From Clostridia bacterium (lineage in GTDB: Bacteria > Bacillota > Clostridia > UBA1381), in NCBI GenBank assembly GCA_008668455.1, contig RQCD01000120.1, positions 1 through 12,853 on the forward strand: a stretch of 12,853 bases of DNA, in the 5' to 3' direction. The notes under the pieces are model-generated. The model had not been told where the DNA came from, did no database searches, and saw only the letters and a list, made by a program, of their open reading frames with translations. Below are positions 8,238-12,853 of the stretch, one piece after another. Each line of letters opens with the position of its first letter. Position 1 is the first letter of the stretch. The position numbers were made by a program, and so were the translations under genes.

Positions 8238-9196
8238 TTGTCCTCCTCCTGATTTTCCGGGATCACCGGCTTCATAGACGCAATCGCAACTTCAATCTGG
8301 CTTTCGTCCGGCTCTCTTGTGGTCAGCTTCTGAAGCCACAGCCCCGGTTTGGATAACAGCGCGACAACCTTATTCTCCGATCTTCCCGCCCATTTGATCA
8401 CCTCATACGAAAGTCCGGCAACCACCGGCATCAGAGCAAGCCGCATCAGCATGCGCATAAATACCCCCGTCCGCGGCAGGAGCGAAAACAGAATGATACT
8501 GATAATCATCACGAATAACAAAAAGCTTGTGCCACACCGCGGATGAAACCGGGAATACTTTTTAATGTTCGCCGGGGTCAGCTCCTCGCCCGCCTCATAG
8601 CAGGCAATGGTTTTATGCTCCGCACCGTGGTATTCAAACACGCGCCGGATATCCTTCATCATGGAAACCAATGCCAGATACCCAATAAAAATCAGCATCC
8701 GGATCACACCCTCGGTCACACTTGTAAAGGTTTTGGTTGCCGCGGCAGCGGACACAGCGGTATGCGAAAAGACCCATTCCAATCCTCTTGTAAGGGCAGT
8801 CGGCAGCAGAATAAAGAGTCCCACACTCAGAACAAGCGAAAGCGCAATCGAAACATAGATCACAATATCCTTGACCTTATCGCCGAATTTCTCCTCAAGC
8901 CATTTGTCAAATTTGCTCTCCGATTCCTCCTCATCCTCCACGTCCACAAAATCTGCCGAGAACATCAAGGCTTTCATGCCGATTACAAGACTTTCAATAA
9001 AATTGACGCAGCCGCGTATAATAGGAAGCCGCAGAAATTTATTTTTTTTCTTTGTGCCGTTTTCGTTACATTCTACTTCAATCTCTCCGTCCGGCTTCCG
9101 GACTGCCATTGCCGTCTTGTGCGGTCCTCTCATCATCACGCCCTCAATAATTGCCTGACCCCCGATCGAGGTTCTGTGCTGTTTTTCTTCTTTCAT
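8231..9196 (-). CDS. DUF1385 membrane protein (YqhQ-like)
   Basis: The protein has 321 residues and belongs to the DUF1385 family (B. subtilis YqhQ), often labelled a putative metal-dependent enzyme, with no established biochemical function. The signature N-terminus IGGQAIIEGVMMRGP is at 11-25. An acidic linker (about 84-98) precedes several hydrophobic segments (about 111-134, 164-181, 224-241 and 248-268). Between these lie HGAEHK (190-195) and HPRCGTSF (218-225), whose histidines and cysteine are the likely basis of the metal-binding suggestion. The start is supported by AAAGGA about 10 bases upstream. The gene sits 40 bp downstream of the J-domain gene and overlaps prmC. The DUF1385-prmC pairing is a common Firmicutes arrangement. 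Confidence 0.9.
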   Translation of the reverse strand: MKEEKQHRTSIGGQAIIEGVMMRGPHKTAMAVRKPDGEIEVECNENGTKKKNKFLRLPIIRGCVNFIESLVIGMKALMFSADFVDVEDEEESESKFDKWLEEKFGDKVKDIVIYVSIALSLVLSVGLFILLPTALTRGLEWVFSHTAVSAAAATKTFTSVTEGVIRMLIFIGYLALVSMMKDIRRVFEYHGAEHKTIACYEAGEELTPANIKKYSRFHPRCGTSFLLFVMIISIILFSLLPRTGVFMRMLMRLALMPVVAGLSYEVIKWAGRSENKVVALLSKPGLWLQKLTTREPDESQIEVAIASMKPVIPENQEEDKW

Positions 9197-9236
9197 CTTT
9201 TTATATTCCTTTCATTCATATATTCCTTATGCAGGC

Positions 9237-9818
9237 TTAACACCTGCAACAATTCGAACACATACAACTCCAGCATAAACAGCTGCCCAATCCGCACGGT
9301 GTGCAGAAGCTGGAGGTAGTTGTATAGGTTTTATAGGATTCAGCCTTGGTGTGAAACCCTTGCTGCGCCTGGCGGTATTCCGGGTTATCCGGATCCTGGC
9401 GAACCGCCTCGGCAAAAGATCCCTCTGCACGCTCATACCAGCCGCGGTTTAAATAAATCATCCCCATCAGATAGTGCCACTCGGCATTATGCGGCAGCCT
9501 TAATAACATCTGCTCTGCTTCCTGCAAACGGTGAAACCGAATCAAAAGCCGTACGCTTTCAAAGCTTGTGTCAAAGCTTGCCTGCGAATATGCGCCGCCC
9601 CATTGCCGGTAACCGCTCTGCTGTGTATTTGTCGTTTTTTTATTGGTAATCATGTCGTAAGCTTCGTTAATTTCTTTCAGCTTTTCAGTCGCCATATCCT
9701 GCATGGGCGTATTCATATAGCGATCCGGGTGATATTTTTTCACCAATGCCCGATATGCCTTTTTAACGTTCTCCTCGTCCGCGTCCGGACTGACACCCAA
9801 CACCTTATATGGATCCAT
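9237..9818 (-). CDS. J-domain protein with TPR-like region and cysteine-rich C-terminal tail
   Basis: From the ATG at 9818 the protein has 193 residues in three parts. A J-domain (about 1-65) carries the HPD motif at 30-32, which is needed to stimulate an Hsp70 (DnaK). A helical region follows with repeats resembling tetratricopeptides (about 85-155; AEWHYLMGMIYLNRG and AEGSFAEAVRQDP). The extreme C-terminus holds nine cysteines in the last 22 residues (172, 175, 180, 182, 185, 187, 190, 191, 193). It lacks the Gly/Phe region, the four-CxxCxGxG zinc domain and the DnaJ substrate domain, so it is a specialised co-chaperone and not housekeeping DnaJ. An ATG two codons upstream (9824) touches the GGAGG directly and is the weaker start. 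The gene overlaps the DUF5685 gene by 14 bp. Its client and the role of the tail are unknown. Confidence 0.85.
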   Translation of the reverse strand: MDPYKVLGVSPDADEENVKKAYRALVKKYHPDRYMNTPMQDMATEKLKEINEAYDMITNKKTTNTQQSGYRQWGGAYSQASFDTSFESVRLLIRFHRLQEAEQMLLRLPHNAEWHYLMGMIYLNRGWYERAEGSFAEAVRQDPDNPEYRQAQQGFHTKAESYKTYTTTSSFCTPCGLGSCLCWSCMCSNCCRC

Positions 9819-10659
9819 GCTCATCCTCCGTTTTTAATACTCCTGCCTGCGACTGCCGCACTCCGTCAAATAAAATATTTCTCAAAACTCCGTCCTGCTC
9901 CGAAATGTTCAAAAGATCATACGCCGCCGCAACATTAGCAAGGCAATAGGTCAGAGTGGTTTCCAGCCGCTTTGACAGTGCCGCTTTCCCAATTTTTTCG
10001 TACTCTGCAAGATATGGGTTATACTGACCGCGTTTCTGATCCTTTTCCACATCGTTGACTGCGTCAATCAGATAAATCCACCTGCCTAAGTTATAGCCAA
10101 GCCAGGAAAGAATTCTGCGCGTTTCCTCTCCCCGGACAAAATCCGGCAGGAATAATGCCTGCAAAATCCGGGCAAAGCAATCTGCCATTTCGTCCGCGTC
10201 TGCTGTCCGTTCCTGTTCCATCACCGAAAGCTCCGAAAGGCAAGAACAAATTGCCTCATTTTGCTTTGGATACTGTTTTTCTAATTTTCTGACCGCGTAC
10301 CGGTAAAGGAGGGAAACACATCTGGCACGAAGGCTTTTCTCATCCTGCCAATCGTCCCAAAGCTTATAGTACCCCAAAAGCACACTCATACCGGCGGCAT
10401 AGGAAATTGCCTGGTTATTTTGTTCCATCCTACGCTTAGAAAACGGATGCAGTATACATTTTTGCTCCTGCTCTCCGATTTTTTCCTTGCTAACACCTGA
10501 AAGCAGAATTGCAAGAAAGGTCATATCATAGCTCAGTCCCAGACGTGCTGTCTGGCTATATGCGCCGATCGCTTTGCACAAGCCGCAGTAATAGCTGCGA
10601 AAGATTTCAAAATCTGTATCACTTAAGGAGCTGCGGCAGATATTTACATAACCAAACAT
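9805..10659 (-). CDS. DUF5685 family protein with two DxxxD motifs (possible isoprenoid-synthase fold)
   Basis: The protein has 284 residues, appears soluble, and seems largely alpha-helical. The opening MFGYVNICRSSLSD and the segment YYCGLC (C25, C28) resemble DUF5685 proteins of Clostridia, a family without known function; this family call is from memory. Two aspartate-rich motifs stand out: WDDWQDE (101-107, D102-x3-D106) and DAVNDVEKD (199-207, D199-x3-D203), the second followed by KRGQYNPY. Squalene/phytoene synthases carry paired DxxxD motifs in this order, with a similar helix around the second. I infer a related all-alpha fold, possibly with Mg2+-diphosphate binding; this is unproven. 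The start at 10659 has GGGAG 6 bases upstream and lies about 33 bases after the predicted transcription start. The upstream ATG at 10689 would leave almost no leader. It is the first gene of the minus-strand operon. Confidence 0.82.
   Translation of the reverse strand: MFGYVNICRSSLSDTDFEIFRSYYCGLCKAIGAYSQTARLGLSYDMTFLAILLSGVSKEKIGEQEQKCILHPFSKRRMEQNNQAISYAAGMSVLLGYYKLWDDWQDEKSLRARCVSLLYRYAVRKLEKQYPKQNEAICSCLSELSVMEQERTADADEMADCFARILQALFLPDFVRGEETRRILSWLGYNLGRWIYLIDAVNDVEKDQKRGQYNPYLAEYEKIGKAALSKRLETTLTYCLANVAAAYDLLNISEQDGVLRNILFDGVRQSQAGVLKTEDEHGSI
9825..9829 (-). promoter_or_regulatory. Ribosome binding site deciding the J-domain gene start
   Basis: On the minus strand GGAGG occupies 9829-9825. 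It leaves no spacer to the ATG at 9824 but exactly 6 bases to the in-frame ATG at 9818, so the latter is preferred. The site lies within the last codons of the DUF5685 gene, implying translational coupling. Confidence 0.7.
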
Positions 10660-10698
10660 ATTCTTCTCCCGAAATTTATTTGATAACAATACTATTTT

Positions 10699-10727
10699 AG
10701 TATACCCCTAAACGGCTGGAATTGCAA
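10699..10727 (-). promoter_or_regulatory. Sigma-A-like promoter for the DUF5685 / J-domain / DUF1385 / prmC operon
   Basis: Reading the minus strand, TTGCAA (10727-10722) is separated by 17 bases from TATACT (10704-10699). This matches 4/6 and 5/6 of the housekeeping -35 and -10 consensus with ideal spacing. Transcription would start near 10692, giving a leader of about 33 bases before the ATG at 10659. Confidence 0.6.
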
Positions 10728-10764
10728 TAGAATAAGAAATATTTTATAGAAAATTTTGTTTTTA

Positions 10765-10794
10765 TTCATAAAAGAACAAAAAGTAACAATACTA
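10765..10794 (+). promoter_or_regulatory. Sigma-G-like (forespore) promoter before spoVAC
   Basis: TTCATA (10765-10770) and AATACTA (10788-10794) are separated by 17 bases. They differ from the B. subtilis forespore sigma-G consensus (TGMATA, CATWYTA) at one position each. The expected start near 10801 would leave a very short leader that begins at the AAGGAG ribosome binding site. That is unusual and lowers confidence. Confidence 0.45.
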
Positions 10795-10816
10795 AGAGAA
10801 AAGGAGCGTGATGTTT

Positions 10817-11257
10817 ATGCCGGATAAAATTTCTACATCCGATTATCAAAAAAAAGTCGATAAAAAAAAGCACCCCTCGAAAATCTGGACAAACTGCCTG
10901 ATGGCATTCTTGTTCGGAGGTGCAATCTGTACGGTTGGCGAATGCTTTTTAAAATTTTATCAGTCTTTGGAGTTATCCGAAGAATTAGCCGGCTCGGCAA
11001 CCTCGATTACCATGGTCTTTCTCGGTGTACTGCTCACCGGTCTGGATATTTACCCCAAGCTTGCAAAGCATGCCGGAGCAGGAACACTCGTTCCGATCAC
11101 CGGCTTTGCAAATTCCGTTGCAGCTCCGGCAATAGAGGCACGTACCGAAGGTCTTGTTCTGGGTGTCGGTGCAAAAATCTTCACCATTGCCGGTCCGGTA
11201 ATTACCTATGGCTTGGTTGCGTCGGTGGCTGCCGGACTGATTTTCTGGATTTTTTAA
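10817..11257 (+). CDS. spoVAC: Stage V sporulation protein AC (SpoVAC)
   Basis: This small forespore inner-membrane protein is part of the SpoVA channel that takes up dipicolinic acid during sporulation and releases it in germination; B. subtilis SpoVAC has been reported to act as a mechanosensitive channel. The protein has 146 residues: a charged lysine-rich N-terminus, then hydrophobic segments. Conserved features are KIWTNCLMAFLFGGAIC, LLTGLDIY, GAGTLVPITGFANS and GLVLGVGAKIFTIAGP, matching SpoVAC and its SpoVAE paralogue. The N-terminal extension and order of motifs favour SpoVAC. AAGGAG (10801-10806) precedes three in-frame starts: GTG 10808, ATG 10811 and ATG 10817. The last has the best spacing (10 bases), though 10811 is possible. 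No spoVAD or spoVAE follows, since the next gene is convergent. It marks the organism as a likely spore former. Confidence 0.88.
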   Translation: MPDKISTSDYQKKVDKKKHPSKIWTNCLMAFLFGGAICTVGECFLKFYQSLELSEELAGSATSITMVFLGVLLTGLDIYPKLAKHAGAGTLVPITGFANSVAAPAIEARTEGLVLGVGAKIFTIAGPVITYGLVASVAAGLIFWIF

Positions 11258-11967
11258 ATATTCCAGCCGCCGTTTATCCCGATCACCTGACCGGTCAGAT
11301 ATGCTGCATTCGGACTGCTTAAAAAATAGAATAATTCTGCGACATCCTCCGCCGTTCCCATTCGTTCTAAGGGAATCTCGGATGTGATGTCTTTTTTTTC
11401 TTCCTCGGTATAGCAGGCATTCATTTCGGTGTCGATCATACCGGGAGTGATGCAGTTGACGCGGATTCCGGAGGGGGCAAGCTCCTTGGCAAGCGCTTTA
11501 CTCATGCCGATCACCGCCGCCTTTGAGGCAGAATAATGCACCTCGCAGCTTGCTCCGATTTCTCCCCAAATAGAGGACACATTCAGAATGACACCGGATT
11601 TTTGATGAATCATATCCGGAAGAACCGCCTTTGTGACCAAAAAACAGCTGGTGACATTATTGGAAAACATGTTTTCCCAGTCCGATTTTGTCAGATCACA
11701 AAACATTTTTTCCTGCGCGATTCCGGCATTGTTAATTAAAACATCAATTCCGTGTGCCGTTTGTTTGATTGTATCCATCATTTTTTGCACTTCTTCATCG
11801 CAGGACATATCCGCACAAACCGGCACAGCGCCGATTTTTGCAAGCTCCTCTGCCTCTTTGCGGCTATTCCGGTAGGAAAAAAACACCCGGTCACCCTTTT
11901 CCAGGAAAAGGCGTACCGTCGCGGCGCCGATGCCGCGGCTGCCTCCTGTAATTAATACATTTCTCAT
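11254..11967 (-). CDS. ymfI: SDR-family oxidoreductase, probably EF-P 5-aminopentanone reductase (YmfI-like)
   Basis: This is a 237-residue classical short-chain dehydrogenase/reductase. The Rossmann dinucleotide loop TGGSRGIG is at 7-14, NNAG at 79-82, and the catalytic set is about N104, S132, Y145 and K149 (YSASK). PGMIDTEMN and the C-terminal GINGGW are also typical. FabG (3-oxoacyl-ACP reductase) shares this layout. The segment SSIWGEIGASCEV before the catalytic tyrosine is the pattern I associate with YmfI-type proteins, which reduce the 5-aminopentanone group on elongation factor P in B. subtilis. I therefore prefer YmfI over FabG, with moderate certainty. The gene starts 4 bp after pyrI with only a weak AAGAAG site, so it is probably co-transcribed with pyrB-pyrI. 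Its stop codon overlaps that of convergent spoVAC. Confidence 0.8.
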   Translation of the reverse strand: MRNVLITGGSRGIGAATVRLFLEKGDRVFFSYRNSRKEAEELAKIGAVPVCADMSCDEEVQKMMDTIKQTAHGIDVLINNAGIAQEKMFCDLTKSDWENMFSNNVTSCFLVTKAVLPDMIHQKSGVILNVSSIWGEIGASCEVHYSASKAAVIGMSKALAKELAPSGIRVNCITPGMIDTEMNACYTEEEKKDITSEIPLERMGTAEDVAELFYFLSSPNAAYLTGQVIGINGGWNI

Positions 11968-11971
11968 CTTC

Positions 11972-12388
11972 TTATTTCGCTTTCGATTCGCAGTAAATGC
12001 AGCGGTAAACCTGGTGTTCCCGGTCGGTCAGCCTGAAAATATGGTCAATACCCTGCTCTACTGTGGTAATACAGCGCGGATTTTTGCATTTTAACACATT
12101 TACAATCCGATCCGGCAGCTCCAAATGCCGCTTTTCAGCCAGAACACCGTCCTTGATAACATTAACCGTAATCCCCGGATCTACATAGCCAAGCACATCC
12201 AAATCCAGATCCAGTTCGTCCGATATTTTAATAATATCCTTTTTCCCCATCTTCTTACTGGGCACATTCTTAATAATCGCCACCGAACAAGGCAAGCTTT
12301 CTAAATTTAGCAAATGGTAAATCTCCATACTTTTTCCGGCAATGATATGATCTAACACGATGCCGTTTTGAATTGCGTCAATCTTCAT
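11972..12388 (-). CDS. pyrI: Aspartate carbamoyltransferase regulatory subunit PyrI
   Basis: This is the regulatory chain of the ATCase complex. It binds nucleotide effectors and bridges the catalytic trimers in the first committed step of pyrimidine synthesis. It has 138 residues, slightly shorter than the roughly 153 of E. coli. The allosteric domain (about 1-95) begins with the typical IQNGIVLDHI and continues to DLDVLGYVDPG. The zinc domain carries four cysteines as C101-x4-C106 and C130-x2-C133, the same spacing as in E. coli PyrI, so structural zinc binding should be intact. The start overlaps the end of pyrB by 11 bp and has GGGGGTG upstream, pointing to coupled synthesis of the two subunits. 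Confidence 0.95.
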   Translation of the reverse strand: MKIDAIQNGIVLDHIIAGKSMEIYHLLNLESLPCSVAIIKNVPSKKMGKKDIIKISDELDLDLDVLGYVDPGITVNVIKDGVLAEKRHLELPDRIVNVLKCKNPRCITTVEQGIDHIFRLTDREHQVYRCIYCESKAK

Positions 12389-12853
12389 TCGGTTTCACCC
12401 CCAAAAGCTTCATAATCAGCGCCATTCTGGCATACTTCCCGTTTAACACCTGTTTAAAATAGCAGGCGCGCGGATCGGAATCCACCTCAGGCTCAATCTC
12501 GTTCACACGCGGCAGCGGATGCATAATACAAAGCTCCTCTTTCGCATTTGCAAGCTTTGCAAGACTCAAAATATAGCTGTTTTTCAAACGGATATAGTCT
12601 GCCTCATTAAAGAACCGCTCCCTCTGCACACGCGTCATATATAAAACATCTAACTGCGGCATCGCCTCCTCTAAGCTGCCGGTTTCGGTGTACGAAATCT
12701 GCTTTCTGTCTAAAATATCACGCTTGACATAGTCCGGCAGAGAAAGCTCCTCCGGCGAAATCAGCACAAAGCGAATATCCGTATAGCGCGACATTGCCGC
12801 AATCAGCGAATGAACTGTCCGTCCGAATTTTAAGTCGCCGCACAGACCAATTG
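12378..12853 (-). CDS. pyrB: Aspartate carbamoyltransferase catalytic subunit PyrB (C-terminal part, gene continues past the window)
   Basis: The catalytic chain condenses carbamoyl phosphate and L-aspartate to N-carbamoyl-L-aspartate. About 157 C-terminal residues are visible; the frame stays open to the right edge of the window. They open with IGLCGDLKFGRTVHSL, a hallmark PyrB motif, followed by the LISPEEL segment, the aspartate-loop region and MHPLPRVNEI, which contains the conserved HPLPR of transcarbamoylases. The protein ends in the KYARMALIMKLLGV helix. The ATG at 12794 is an internal methionine (after HSLIAA) and not the start. The association with pyrI means a regulated, PyrB/PyrI-type holoenzyme and not the PyrI-free Bacillus type. 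Confidence 0.96.
   Translation of the reverse strand, partial: IGLCGDLKFGRTVHSLIAAMSRYTDIRFVLISPEELSLPDYVKRDILDRKQISYTETGSLEEAMPQLDVLYMTRVQRERFFNEADYIRLKNSYILSLAKLANAKEELCIMHPLPRVNEIEPEVDSDPRACYFKQVLNGKYARMALIMKLLGVKPNED

Noticed and set aside
8543..9319. Long plus-strand open frame of 258 codons
   Set aside because: It lies antisense to the well-conserved DUF1385 gene, has a low-complexity His/Asn/Phe-rich translation, no family resemblance and no suitable ribosome binding site.
9531..9938. Plus-strand frame of 135 codons
   Set aside because: It is antisense to the J-domain and DUF5685 genes, both supported by conserved motifs.
10660..10689. Longer start for the DUF5685 protein at 10689
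   Set aside because: It would lie only about 3 bases after the predicted transcription start and lacks a ribosome binding site, whereas 10659 has GGGAG at 6-base spacing and the conserved MFGYV-type opening.
11224..11271. Possible bidirectional terminator (ggtggctg pairing with cagccgcc) at the spoVAC/SDR junction
   Set aside because: The loop is 32 bases and neither strand has a U-tract after the stem, so a terminator is not supported.
12792..12794. ATG at 12794 as the start of PyrB
   Set aside because: The frame continues upstream with the conserved GDLKFGRTVHSL motif, so this is an internal methionine of a gene cut by the window edge.
1..12853. tRNA/rRNA genes, CRISPR arrays, insertion sequences, riboswitches, att sites
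   Set aside because: I read both strands and found no cloverleaf, direct-repeat array, transposase or terminal inverted repeats; the sequence is almost fully occupied by conserved genes.

Overview
The window reads as chromosomal core sequence from a spore-forming, low-to-mid GC Gram-positive bacterium of the class Clostridia, probably an Oscillospiraceae/Ruminococcaceae-like gut or rumen lineage. The support is: a dcw (division and cell wall) cluster of Firmicutes type, a MurE with the DNPR motif of meso-diaminopimelate ligases, a SpoVAC homologue, strong AGGAGG-type ribosome binding sites, and a DUF5685/J-domain gene pair that I recall from Clostridia. I see no mobile element, CRISPR array, tRNA or rRNA, and no sign of recent transfer.

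Region 1 (1-7400, plus strand) is one tight operon: the end of ftsL, a class B penicillin-binding protein with two PASTA domains (FtsI/SpoVD type), murE, mraY, ftsW and murG. Together these make the cytoplasmic UDP-MurNAc-tripeptide, the lipid I and lipid II steps, and the septal SEDS polymerase/transpeptidase pair. murF and murD, which often lie inside such clusters, are absent, and the junctions where they would sit are only 15-16 bp.

Region 2 (7407-10659, minus strand) is a convergent operon reading DUF5685 protein, J-domain/TPR protein with a cysteine-rich tail, DUF1385 (YqhQ-like) membrane protein, and prmC. Its genes overlap or nearly abut, and a good sigma-A-like promoter stands in front of it (about 10699-10727). 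The DUF5685 protein carries two DxxxD motifs arranged as in squalene/phytoene synthases. This is the most interesting lead in the window.

Region 3 (10660-11257) is a 157-bp divergent promoter region followed by spoVAC on the plus strand. A sigma-G-like promoter lies just upstream of spoVAC. The usual partners spoVAD and spoVAE do not follow.

Region 4 (11254-12853, minus strand) is the end of a pyrimidine operon: pyrB (cut by the window edge), pyrI, and an SDR reductase resembling the EF-P 5-aminopentanone reductase YmfI. spoVAC and the SDR gene converge and share their stop-codon bases.

Most of the window is well-understood housekeeping. I do not see a clear new multi-gene system. The DUF5685/J-domain pair is the part least explained by current knowledge.
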